DNA from: Elephas maximus indicus
Lineage: Eukaryota; Chordata; Mammalia; Proboscidea; Elephantidae
DNA length: 64,000 bases
Direction of reading: 5' to 3'
Assembly (NCBI RefSeq): GCF_024166365.1
Contig: NC_064824.1
Location: 44,740,608 to 44,804,607 of the forward strand
Shown here: positions 47,648-58,648 of the stretch, piece after piece
Position numbering within the stretch: the stretch's first letter is position 1
Layout: each line of letters begins with the position of its first letter
Made by a program: the position numbers and the translations under genes
The notes under the pieces: generated by a model
Told to the model about the DNA's origin: nothing
What the model saw: the letters and a program-made list of their open reading frames with translations, nothing else
Database searches by the model: none

Positions 47648-49093
47648 TTCTTGCTACAATGTATTAAGATCCCCTGCCCATTTTTCCAGACAATAATTAG
47701 AGTTTCTTGATTTTTGCTCTTTATTTCATTAATTCTTCAATCAACTTCATGACTTTTCTCCAAATTCACTCCAGAGTTTAGAGCACCTATAAAGCCCTGA
47801 GCAAATTGCATACTTCTAGTCTAGGTCTACGCAAAGAAAACTCAGCAATGGGAATGTTTAGGAAGGCCAAAGGGGAAAAGAACATTATCCATACTTTTAT
47901 TCTCAGAAACTGTGAGGTTAGGAAAGGTGTTTTCACTCCTACTAGATCACCTTGTAATCAAGAAAACCAGTTTGACTGGTTACACAGCCAAAATGATTCC
48001 GGCTTTGGCTTTTTCATATCTTCATCTCTCAAATGGTGCTAATTATTTGGTCAGCTTATTCTCAGCTTTCTTTTTTGTAGTGTGTCCTGTTGACCCCGAA
48101 GAACACAGTTATTAACAAATCTTGGCAATATTGACTAACAATTTAAGAATTTAGAGCAATAGTCAGCAGGCATACAGCTCTAGAAAAGTTGACACCAAAC
48201 ATATTTGGGAATGAGAGCAGCTTTGTGGAGCATATTACTGAGATGGAGATCGTTTGGGAAGCCTAGGGACAAACTTCTAAGCTGATTGTATGATTGACTA
48301 TTAGAAAACCAAATTTTGGCAGTATTTTCATTCATCAGTTCTCATAACTAGTCTCTCCTTTTTTAAGGGAAAGAAATTGATTGGGACTCAGTCAAGCCAT
48401 CTTTTAACTCCCTCACATTGGGTTACATGATTAGGTAAAAATACCTAATTTTTTAACAACCACAGCAGTGGTTCCTTGACTTTAGATTTTACAGACCGGA
48501 AAATTTCAAGGATATATGGAGGGACTTGCATGCTCTTGCACATTTATGTTATAAGGAAAGTACATTGGAGGAAAAAATAAGAGATTTTATTTTACTAACA
48601 TCATCAGTTTATAAAGAGAGGACATTTTACACTTACAGGTAGAGAAGCCATAATTGTATAATAAAAGACGGACTTTAGCTGGAGTAAATTTAGCTTTAGG
48701 AGAAGTGTAGGGTTTTGGAAAACACTCACAGTGCAATTAAAATATCAATTTTTTATGTAAATAACACATGCCTTCTACATTTGTTTGCCAGCCGCCCTCC
48801 CTAGCGAGGTATTTCCATAAGCGTGCGGTGCTAATTTTTTTTTTTTAACAGCAACATGTAAAGAAATTGGCATAGCAGAGCTTATGAAAACCTTGTGGGG
48901 GGAGGATGTGATTGGCACACAAACATAGAAGGCGTGCGTTGTTTGCATGAAAATACAGTACTTATTTGAAGTAGCAAAACAAAGCTATGTTTTTTTTCCC
49001 CCTTAAAATGTTCTCCATGATAAATGAATTAAAAACTTGAACTTTAGGATCTTAGTGATCTGTCTTTATTTTTTTTAAATATCTTTTACACGT

Positions 49094-49242
49094 ATGGCAC
49101 AGTGGTTAGGAGCTCAGCTGCTATCCCAAAGGTTGGCGGTTGGAATCTACCAGCTTCCTTGGAAAGCCTATGGGGCAGTTTTGTTCTGTATGGCAGGGTC
49201 ACCATGAGTCAGAATCGACTCGACGACAGTGGGTTTTGTTTT
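49094..49242 (+). mobile_element. AfroSINE, slightly 5'-truncated
   Basis: From ATGGCACAGTGGTTAGGAGC to GAATCGACTCGACGACAGTG with a T/G-rich tail. Confidence 0.92.
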
Positions 49243-49431
49243 ATTTTTGGTTTTTTTGTTAACATATATAGTTGCAGATAATTGTCCAGCTTCTAGTCTA
49301 GGGTAGAGATCACAGTCACCTAGGGGGGAAGGACCTCTTCAAAAATATCAACACCAAGGCTGTTCTCTAGATCTTCTAAAACTCAAATAGATTGTGGTCG
49401 ACGCAGCTTGTCTTATCAGTATTTCTTAAGC

Positions 49432-49475
49432 ATTTATATATGAATGTTGTATTCATACAACATTCATATATGAAT
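49432..49475. repeat. Long perfect palindrome (16-bp arms, 4-base loop)
   Basis: Arms 49436-49451 and 49456-49471 are exact reverse complements around the loop TTCA. Pairing extends a further four positions outward with one G-T. Confidence 0.95.
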
Positions 49476-49699
49476 ATCAGGCACCAACCAAAGCTAGCTA
49501 CCATAGTTACAGTACTAAGAAATATTAAATTGTTAGGGACAGGTATAAATACAGGATTGCAAGACAGAAGAATTCATGAATAAATACATTTTTTTAAAGT
49601 TTATCTGTCCTTAGCTAATTCTTTTTTAATGTTTTATAACATGTTTTTAAAATACAGAGAAAAAGAAAACCCTCAAAAAAAAAATTTTTTTAAAGGATA

Positions 49700-50100
49700 C
49701 ATTTCATACAGTCCAGGTGAAAAGTATATACAGTTTTCTTCTCTATTCCATCATTCTCCCCACAAACAGCCACTGTTCAGTTTGCTACAATTCCTTCCAG
49801 GAGGAAAAAAAAAATTCTAAGACAGCGTATATATATACATAACTCTGTCGGTATATTTTTTTTAAAGTGTACCCTTAAAGGATCTTACTACTCATACTGC
49901 TTTGTTCCCTGTTTTTTTCACTCAACAGTATTTTTGGAGATCTCTCCGTGTCAGCACCTATAGGTCTACCTCATGGTTTTTAAGAGCGGCATAGTACCAA
50001 ATTTGCTGAAGCAGTCCTACTATGGATGTTTTGATTGTTTCCAGTGGTTTGGCTGTTGCATTACTTGAAATGGAATAAATACCTACATGACCCCATAGTT
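49700..50100 (-). mobile_element. Old LINE-1 3' fragment
   Basis: 'tttcactcaacagtattttt', 'gtctacctcatggtttttaa' and 'ttgattgtttccagtggttt' match the reverse complement of an old L1 3' end. It stops about 125 bases before exon 9. Confidence 0.65.
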
Positions 50101-50192
50101 TGATAGTCATAATTTAGTTACCTGGTATTAGAACACATTTCATTTTCTTGAATTCTTTTTACAAAATCATAAAATGTTCGTAAAGTTAATGA

Positions 50193-50453
<261 letters not shown>

Positions 50454-50564
50454 TAGTTTTTTTTTTTTTTTTTTTAAATAGACCGTAGGATGCTATAGCT
50501 TAGAGAATGCAGGAGGCAAGGGACCATAGGGTGGGGCAGGAGAGGAAAGGTGCCCATCCTGCAC

Positions 50565-50752
50565 CATTGCCAGATGTTTTGCTGGGCACGTCGCATACCT
50601 TTAGCTTATTTCCTAAAACAGCTTGACGAGTAGTGATTATCTCAGTTTTACAGATGAGGAAATTGAACACTCTGACAGATTAACGAAGTATTTTGCCTAA
50701 AATAGCCTTAAGCTAGTAAATGGTGAAACCTAGATTTAAAGCTCGGATTCAT
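50565..50752 (-). mobile_element. MIR
   Basis: 'gattatctcagttttacaga', 'tgaggaaattgaacactctg' and 'aagctagtaaatggtgaaac' are the MIR core in reverse. Confidence 0.8.
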
Positions 50753-52279
50753 ATGTAGGAAGAGGGCTGTTCTCTGGTTAGGTCACATGAGTCCTCAGGT
50801 TCTAAAGTCAACTCTTGGCATGAGAGGAGATGGATGCATATTGAGTCGGAGGCTTTGACTGCCTCCCAGGGCACTCAGGCTATGAGTCGGTTCAGCACTC
50901 GGGATGCCAGCATATGCCCAACGAATCAGACTGAACTTGGTCTCTCCTCCATGACAGACCTAGAAGCACGTGTTTATTTGGATATTGCACAGGTTAAATT
51001 CTGCCTCCTTAAAGCTGTGAAGCTCTGGTCTGATGCTGACATTAACGTGCACATTAGTCACATTCCCTAGCACAGAACCTCAGATCCTAAAGGGCTCCTG
51101 CTCTCTGTTCTTATTACTCAAGTTCCCATTCAAATCATCTTAAGTATTTGCCTTTTTAGGGGCTGGGGAGAGGTGAACTTGCATACTATATTCCTGGTGT
51201 GAGAACTAAATAGTGTGGCTAGGTGCTCTGTCCTTAGTGCTCCAAATATATTGCAGCACTTCTTTGGATGTGAGAATGTAAGGCAAACTTCCTGACTACT
51301 AAATTCCCAAACAAATGTAAATTAACTTGATCTGTTTTTTTTTATTTCAATTTATAATTGCCTAAAAACTTCCTGCGGATTGTCAAAGACCATAGAAGAT
51401 ACCGTGTTGAATATTTAAAAAGCTGTAACCAGCTTAACCTATGTTAATAAAAATACTTCATTTGCTCTGCTCTCAGTGTAGGACAGACCACTTCTGGAAT
51501 ATGAAATTTGATCAGGGGTAGGTACTGTGCTTTTAAAGGGAACTTAGTAAGAGTGCTCAGGAATGGGCAGCTATTCATTCTTCCAGGATTGGGGGCCTGG
51601 TGTGGGAGCAGATCCAGAACCTAAGAAAGGTTGAAGCAATTTGGGGATAATTTTAGCTTGAAGTCTATAGGAAGAAGAGTAAGCTGTTCAATGTATTTTA
51701 GCTCAGAGTGGAAGAGGAAGTACATTTTTTGTGTGCATGCATTTATGGAAGCAGAAGTAGGTCAGGTGGCAGATGTTCTAAGAAAATGTATTTCTTAGGA
51801 ACTTTATTCATATGAACTCTCCAAAGCAAACCCTCCACTGGATTAGGTGTTATGGGGTGTAGATAAAGCCTTGTCCTTAAGTAATTTACACTTAAGTTGA
51901 TTAAATTCATCCTGGACAGTTACCTCTAGAGGAAGGTAGATGTGAACGGTCTAGCTCAGCGTCCGGTACATAGTAGGTATTCACTACATGTTTTTGGATG
52001 AATGTAGTTCCTGAGGAATGTAAGAGAATGTTGTAGGAGTTTAGGGGAGGGAGAAATTACCTTTGGTTGTGGGGAAGTGGGGTAATCAGGGGAACTTTTT
52101 ATGGAAAAGGAAAAGGGAAGGTGCACGTTGACATTTCTTAAATGCCTTGTACGTGCCGTGAGATACTAAGTTGAAGAGTCACGCCATTCTAAGTCAGGAA
52201 TTGGGGCAGAAGGGACTGTGAACAACGTTGGTGAAGTAGGTGTTATAAAATTTGTTGCTGGCTAGTGGTTGATGGTTAA

Positions 52280-52455
52280 CTTCAGTGATTGTCTAACTTT
52301 AATGCGTGCGCTGAACTCCTCTGGAATCTCTTAGAATGCAGATCGTGATTCAGCGGGTCTTGGGGTGGGGCCTGAGGTTCTGCATTTCTTGTAAGCTCCC
52401 AGCTGATGCCAGTGCTGCTGGACTGTGGGCCACATTTTGAGTAGCAAGGATTGAA
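52280..52455. mobile_element. MER20/MER5-like hAT relic
   Basis: 'ttgtctaactttaatgcgtg', 'ggtggggcctgaggttctgc' and 'ccagctgatgccagtgctgc' follow the standard order of the element. Confidence 0.65.
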
Positions 52456-52705
52456 CAGACACCTTAAAATGTCAGTACTCGAAGTCACTGGACGTGCCCA
52501 AGCAGAAACCGACTGCCCAGCCTTCAAGGACTCCTAACATCTGGAGAGGGTTTTGTTAGTGGGCTCTTCATGATTCATTGTTTATAATTTATATTCTGTC
52601 CAGGAGGAGTTAGTTGGTTTTAAGGGCTTGAACAGGGCTTATGTCTATGTGCACACATACCTGTTAATTAAAATCGCTCAGTAGTGATCTGTTTCTGTCA
52701 GTAGG

Positions 52706-52945
52706 AGACAGTACAGTGATTAAAAGCACAGACTTTAAAATCATTAAGAGATGGATTCAGATGTCAGCTCTACTACTTAATAGCTATGTGTCCTTGTGCA
52801 AATTCTGTAACCTTCCTGAGCTGCTTTCTTATCTGTAAAATAATGGTAATGCCACTTTGACATCTGTGAAGATAAAATGGAATTAAATAATATATACCAC
52901 GTTCCTGGTCAGGATAAATGCTCATCAAATATTAGCTATTATTAA
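52706..52945 (+). mobile_element. MIR, nearly full length
   Basis: 'cagtacagtgattaaaagca', 'cagctctactacttaatagc', 'tcttatctgtaaaataatgg' and 'atgctcatcaaatattagct' cover MIR from head to tail in + orientation. Confidence 0.85.
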
Positions 52946-53613
52946 CCCCTAAATGTATTTTCATATATATCTGAGTAGGCCTAAGAAAAAATAGAATTAT
53001 TTGTGTTGTTGAATAAATCCTGTTTGTCTGTGAAGGCACATTCTGACTTGTGGGGAACCCTGGTTACAGAGAATATGTAATTTAAAAAAAAAAAAAAATG
53101 CACTTCTGGTAGCTCTTGTGAGGGCAGAAAGGAGGTGTGACCTTGAGGTGTGTAACTCCTCATGTGGAGCGTGAGGTGTAGCATGGAATAAAGATGGTTG
53201 TAACAGATTGAACCCAAAGTCTTCAGAGAGGAGACACTGCTGATAACATTTTGACATGAATTGCAAGGAGGAATGGGTACCTTAATCCTTTATTACTTCC
53301 TTGATGTGCAAATATTGTCGCCTGTGTCCCACATACAGATGTTGATGGGCATTACAGTGCAGTAGGTAAGAAAGCTCCTTACACAGTCCTCAATGGGGTT
53401 ATGTGCCAAATCAGAGACCTTTTATCTTCTCTCAATTAGAGTTTGAGTTACCCTGTGGTACAGTAAAAGTTGAGAGTCCATTTCTTTCCTGTCATAATAA
53501 CATGTAACAGTTGAAAAAAAAGGTGATAAAGATTCTGTTTTAGAAGGTTTGTACAAGTTTGGAAATAAGGGAAATTTGAATTCAAGTGATTTTTTCCCTC
53601 TTTTACATTTCAG

Positions 53614-53744
53614 GGCCTGTAGATGAGTATATGCTGCCATTTGAGGAGGAGATTGGCCAGCACCCATCCCTTGAAGACATGCAGGATGTCGTCGTGCATA
53701 AAAAAAAGAGACCTGTTTTAAGAGATTATTGGCAGAAACATGCT
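53614..53744 (+). CDS. ACVR2A: ACVR2A exon 10 (kinase C-lobe, A8 tract)
   Basis: Encodes residues 406-449: [33 protein letters not shown] and [10 protein letters not shown]. It is 131 bases, acceptor ATTTCAG, donor GTAAGT. The lysine codons AAA AAA AAG after CAT make an uninterrupted A8 run at 53700-53707. The same run in human ACVR2A is a well-known frameshift hotspot in mismatch-repair-deficient tumours. A one-base change there would remove the end of the kinase domain. The residue after DMQ is aspartate here; I recall glutamate in human. Confidence 0.98.
53700..53707 (+). repeat. ACVR2A: Coding A8 mononucleotide tract in exon 10
   Basis: Eight A between CAT and GAG, inside three lysine codons. 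Confidence 0.98.
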
Positions 53745-54493
53745 GTAAGTTATACAGTTAGCTTTTCATTTGAAATTCCAATAAAACACCCTTGAGAGAA
53801 ATGACTTATCTCTGCATATTTCTCTCCTGGGAAGACTTTCTGGGGAGGTGGTCTTCACAAAGGACATTTTGTACTAGAATCCTAGAAAGAATGGAATTGG
53901 GAGTGTCAGTATGCTCACGGGGAAGGGTGTGAAGCCATGGAGCCTTAGGAGGCTCTTCATCTCTCTGTTTCTGTGCCTATTAGCATGCCTTCTACTTGGA
54001 GAGCTTCCCAGGAGAAGGACTAGTGACCCAGAGCCCGCGGCTAGTGGGGTAACCTGCTATTATGATGACATTTTAAAAAGCTTATTATACCTTAAGCACC
54101 CAGTATTCTCTCCATAGGCATTTGCTTGAGCCTTTTGATTTGGGATTGGGGGAATTTCAAGTTCTTAAAAATGCTTTAATGCTAGAAACTAGGCAAAGGA
54201 TGAAATGATATCGCACTGATCATTTGGTCTAGACAGAACTAGAAACATGGGTAAACAGGTAGAGAATTCTCGAGAATGGCTGTCTGACCATCTTTTTTAT
54301 TTAAATGCAAACTAGAAATGCTGATATGAACTAAGAAAATAATAAAGGGTGGTCGATGACCCTTTAGCTGTAGTTTTGAGTCCAGTTCAAGGGTTAGCTT
54401 TGAAATGACTTGGTTTGTGAACAACAGCAACATTTTTGGAATTAGAAAATACATATTCCTGCCGTGATGGTCTCCAGTACTAACCTCCCCTGC

Positions 54494-54543
54494 AAAAAAA
54501 AAAAAAAAAAAAAAAGAATTTTCTTTTTTTTTTTTTTTTTCAG
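54494..54543. repeat. A22 / T17 homopolymer pair ending in CAG
   Basis: A22 at 54494-54515 and T17 at 54524-54540 lie 8 bases apart and can fold back on each other. The T run is followed directly by CAG. Confidence 0.95.
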
Positions 54544-54672
54544 AATGCTTTTCTTCATGGTCCTGCACATAGTTGGTGTTTAATGAAAATGAATGTTGGC
54601 AAATAATATCAAACATGGTTGGTTCTCAAACTTTGTTTGATGCAAAAAAATAGCAATTCTGTTTCCTGGTTT

Positions 54673-54838
54673 GAAAAAAAAAAAACCATTGCCATTCCTT
54701 GAGTTGATTCTGACTCAGCCACCCTGTAAGACAGAGTAGAACTGCCCCATAGCATTTCCAAGGATCAGCTGGTAGATTTGAGCTCCTGACGTTTTTGTTA
54801 GCAGTCTGAACTCTTAACCGCTATGCCACCAGAGCTCC
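54673..54838 (-). mobile_element. AfroSINE next to exon 11
   Basis: Reverse copy beginning with a 12-A run, then CCATTGCCATTCCTTGAG, ending CTATGCCACCAGAGCTCC. It is moderately diverged and lies 62 bases upstream of the exon. Confidence 0.92.
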
Positions 54839-54900
54839 ATATCTCCTGATAGAAAACAAAACTTGCTCTGGTGTTTGACTATGTTTGTTTTTCTTTTTAG

Positions 54901-55095
54901 GGAATGGCAATGCTCTGTGAGACAATAGAAGAATGTTGGGATCATGATGCAGAAGCCAGGTTATCAGCTGGATGTGTAGGAGAAAGAATTACTCAGATGC
55001 AGAGACTAACAAATATCATTACCACAGAGGACATTGTAACAGTGGTCACGATGGTCACAAATGTTGACTTTCCTCCCAAAGAATCAAGTCTATGA
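54901..55095 (+). CDS. ACVR2A: ACVR2A exon 11, terminal coding part
   Basis: Encodes residues 450-513 and the TGA stop at 55093-55095. It covers the last kinase helices ([20 protein letters not shown] with the conserved W-D-D-EAR signature, then [10 protein letters not shown]) and the C-terminal tail ending PPKESSL. The tail ends in a PDZ-binding type sequence (ESSL), consistent with the known binding of ARIP/MAGI scaffold proteins. Phase 0 start after TTTTTAG. The exon continues as the 3' UTR. Confidence 0.98.
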   Translation, partial: GMAMLCETIEECWDHDAEARLSAGCVGERITQMQRLTNIITTEDIVTVVTMVTNVDFPPKESSL

Positions 55096-55590
55096 TGGTT
55101 GCACCATCAGCACACACTGAGAAACAAGACTCTGAACCAGAGCTGCTAAGCTAACAGAACTGCTTACAGTTTATTTTCTGTGTGAAATGAGTAGGATGTC
55201 TCTTGGAAACGTCAGAAGACCCTCATTTAAAAATGTGGCTCTGGGAGACTTACTGCATTGCCTACAGCACAGATGTGAAGGACGTGAGACTAAGAGAAAA
55301 GTTGCAAACTCTATAAAGAAACTTTTGAAAGTGTACATGAAGAATGTGGCCCTCTCCAAATCGTCACGGTCTTTTGGACCTGGCTAACTGTGTGTGTGAA
55401 AACTGACATCAGATTTCTTAATGTCTGTAAGAAGACACTAATTCCTTAAATGAACTGCTATTTTTTTTTAAATCAAAAACTTTTCATTTCAGATTTTAAA
55501 AAGGGTAACTTGTTTTTATTGCATTTGCTGTTGTGTTTCTCTGAATGACTATTGTGATGCCAATATGACACAGCTTGTGAATGTTCAGTG

Positions 55591-55597
55591 TGCTGCT
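55591..55597 (+). promoter_or_regulatory. ACVR2A: miR-15/16 family seed match (TGCTGCT)
   Basis: A 7-mer complementary to bases 2-8 of miR-15/16/195, in the proximal 3' UTR. Acvr2a is an experimentally established miR-15/16 target in vertebrate Nodal signalling. Use of this particular site is inferred. Confidence 0.55.
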
Positions 55598-57706
55598 GTC
55601 CGTGTACATAACCAAGTCATCAACGTGGGTACAGTAAGAGGCTTCCAAGCGTTACTTTAACCTCCCTCAACAAGGTATACCTCAGTTCCACGGTTGCTAA
55701 ATTATCAAATTGAAAACACTAACAAAATCTGAATAATAAATTCATCCATGTTTTGTAACAAGGTATTACAAATTCACTGTGTTATTTAAGAAAAAAAAGT
55801 AAGCTATGCTTAGTGCCAACGGTAAGTGGCCATTCGTAAAGCAGTGTTTTAGATTTTGTGCTAGCTTGTAATTTAAGAAAAAAGTGCTGTTTTTTGAAAT
55901 GAAAAAAAGAAGTGTCATTTTTCCCTTCCCACGTTTTAAAGCTTCATCTTATATCTGTTCCCAAAATATTGCATACTTACCTAAGTATATATATATATAT
56001 ATATTTTTTAGGTGTGCTGTGTTTGGGGAATATTTGGAAATTTAAAGCATGATTTAAATTTTTTTAAGTGAGCTGTGACACTGGAAAGCTCTTCATTTTT
56101 ATTCTTTTAAAATAGATTTTTCCTATTTATATATGTAAAATTGTAGTGTATTTCTTTCACCAAACAGTGTGTGGGACATTCTTTATCACTGTTTTAGGAT
56201 CACCTCAGGAAGTGTCATTACCCAGAATTCCTCACTCTCTGCTTTGAGACTTATAACTTTATCACTATATTTCTGCTTGGTGCCATCTTGTCAGAGTAAT
56301 ATTTGATGTCTGTGATATGTAAAGAATTATCCTAGGATGGACATTTTGAATTTAAGCACAGATTTCAGATGTTACTGCTTTAAAACAAATCAGGGATAAC
56401 AGTTAAACTTATGCAATGACATTTAGAGGTAACCAATGTTGATATAGACAACGTAGCCTAGCTTCCTCCCCAGAATTGCTTTGACAAGTAACTCTGATAT
56501 TAATTTAGGATAGTTCATGCCTTATCCTTGCTAAGAAAATGGAATTGATGGTAGATAGGTGCCAAAGTGCTTTTCAAACCAATATTACATTAGAGTATAA
56601 TTGGATTCTTCCTCAAATTTATATATAAAAAAAAAAAGGCCAAAGTAAATCATTAATTTCCTGAATTTTGAGATTACTGACCAACAAATAGCCAGTATTA
56701 TGCTATGTACCTTTGTCAGGTCATTTCTAAATCCATACATTAATTTTATAATTTTTTACATGTCACTATCAGGAGCCTCACTGTGAATGTTATCTTCAAA
56801 TGGTTATTTAACCACACAATACACACTACATTTTACATATTATATGCACTTAATCTCTGGGAATAATAAATTATATTATTTATAAGACGACATAGGTCAA
56901 CAGACTCTAAGCAGGGAGGGAAAGAAGGGTAATAGCATTGCTGTCTGTGTGCCACACACCATACAGAACTGCTTGTGCTCTTGGTCACATAATGTACCCA
57001 AGGTGTCATTGTATTCCTAGGAATACCCATTTCAATGTTGAGTTCTCTTTATTTCAAAAAGTACTTGGCCTCTCAATTTCTTGATTTGGTTTTGCTTCCA
57101 TTTTGAAACAAATCAAGAAGGGAACATATTGAGAAATGTGTGTACAGGAAAATTGTTCATCTCCTGAAGACTAATTTCTATCTGTTGTAAACATTTAACC
57201 CTCTTTTTTAGTTCAAAAAAATTCAAAACAAAGGGATATTATGAATATGTTTGGCTTATGTGAGCACTAGAGATAAATTTTATAAACCGGTTATTCACAA
57301 TATAAAATGTTTTCTCTTGGCGTTAGAAAAAGTTTTTTAGAAATCCTGGGTATTATACTTAACTCTAGCGATCCAATTTTAAAACTTGTATCCTTTTGAG
57401 AACTATGTTAATAGACAAATACTTTTTCTAAGCAGTAATATACGAATGTTCCAGTGACTACCTGTCTGATACCTAGTCTTGTTAAAACTTTCTTTTGCAG
57501 GGCATTTTAGTGTTTGGTTTACAGTCAGCGCAGATTGGGCAAGTTAAAAGTTTGAGCTAGGATACTGGAAAACGGAAAGATCAAAGAAAGAAAAACCGTG
57601 ACTTCTTTGTTTTGGGGTAAACTGAGACCCCAGTAACTTTTTCCTCATGTGTATGGTGCTCCTCCTGACTAGTCTTGTATTTTGCCTTTCTGATAGCCAT
57701 CAGAAC

Positions 57707-57713
57707 TGCTGCT
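57707..57713 (+). promoter_or_regulatory. ACVR2A: Second miR-15/16 family seed match (TGCTGCT)
   Basis: The same 7-mer in the distal 3' UTR. A transcript ending at the early AATAAA would lack it. Confidence 0.5.
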
Positions 57714-58603
57714 CTAACTTACACTCTTTACCTTGCTCAGATCTCCGTGTGAGGATTGCTTTATGATCAACTGCCATAGGACTGATGGATTAACCAGTGT
57801 TTGGCTTTATTCGAAGTCTTTGCCCTGCCACAGCTCTTGTATGTATTTTAGATGCTAGGAAGTTTTTAGCATGTGATGTGTGATTCTTGTTTGGATGTTT
57901 ATAACAAGTACCTTATGAATTCCAGAACAGAGACTGTGCCTCAAAGTTGTTGGTCCCGTGAACTTGCACTGTCTTTCATGGTGACATTTTGAAAATACAA
58001 TCAGGAACAAAAAAAAAAAAAAACCCGCCACCTTGGAATTTAAAAATAGAATCATGTCATGAAATTATAGAAGAAATCGCTCCCTCTTTCCTCACCCCTA
58101 AGTAACATCTACATTTAAGTAAAATGCAGGTGGTAGGGAAAGAAACCCTGGCCAGATGGCAGTTAGTGGGTTAAACTGATTATTTAAAAAAAAAAAAAAA
58201 AAGCTTTGCCACAGGTATTTTCCAGCTTCTCTTTTTTACCTTTTTTAAGAATTACTTTTTAGGAACATTTGGTATAATGTGCATAAAATTATTTACCGAT
58301 TTATGGGCAAAATGATACAAGTAGCATATTTGATTGAACATCATTTACCTCAGATATTCAACCAGCAGTACGTTTTTTATGCAGTCTCAACCCATATCCT
58401 ATTTGTTACCTCTCAAGATATTGGTAAGCGATTAATTTAGCTTTACTCTGTATTTCTTGTCAGTGTTTTGGGCACAGGTTGTTGTACTACTGTCAAATCG
58501 TACTTGCTGTTTTTTCTGCAAGTATTTAATGAAAAGCTTAAAAAAAAAAAAAAAAGGACCCATAAAACCCCACCTTGGATAAGTGATTGTTAAATATTGT
58601 ACA

Positions 58604-58609
58604 AATAAA
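58604..58609 (+). terminator. ACVR2A: ACVR2A poly(A) signal AATAAA (proximal of final pair)
   Basis: In ACAAATAAAATG. With the next signal at 58643 it marks the probable end of the long 3' UTR. Confidence 0.65.
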
Positions 58610-58642
58610 ATGTTATGCTATCCCCATTCCACCCCCAAGTTA

Positions 58643-58648
58643 AATAAA
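58643..58648 (+). terminator. ACVR2A: ACVR2A poly(A) signal AATAAA (last)
   Basis: In TTAAATAAAAAAGTG. The expected cleavage about 15-25 bases on gives an end near 58665, in agreement with the usual length of exon 11. Confidence 0.65.

Larger units (their letters stand above)
53745..54900 (+). other. ACVR2A: ACVR2A intron 10
   Basis: Donor GTAAGT, acceptor TTTCTTTTTAG. It contains an A22/T17 pair near 54.5 kb and a reverse AfroSINE ending 62 bases before exon 11. The rest is unremarkable. Confidence 0.95.

Noticed and set aside
55187..55387. 66-codon frame starting shortly after the ACVR2A stop
   Set aside because: It lies within the 3' UTR, has no recognised domain, and chance frames of this size are common. 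No sign of coding conservation can be judged here.
55735..55740. Early AATAAA as the main end of ACVR2A
   Set aside because: The final pair near 58.6 kb fits the usual terminal exon length; the early one is kept only as a possible alternative end.
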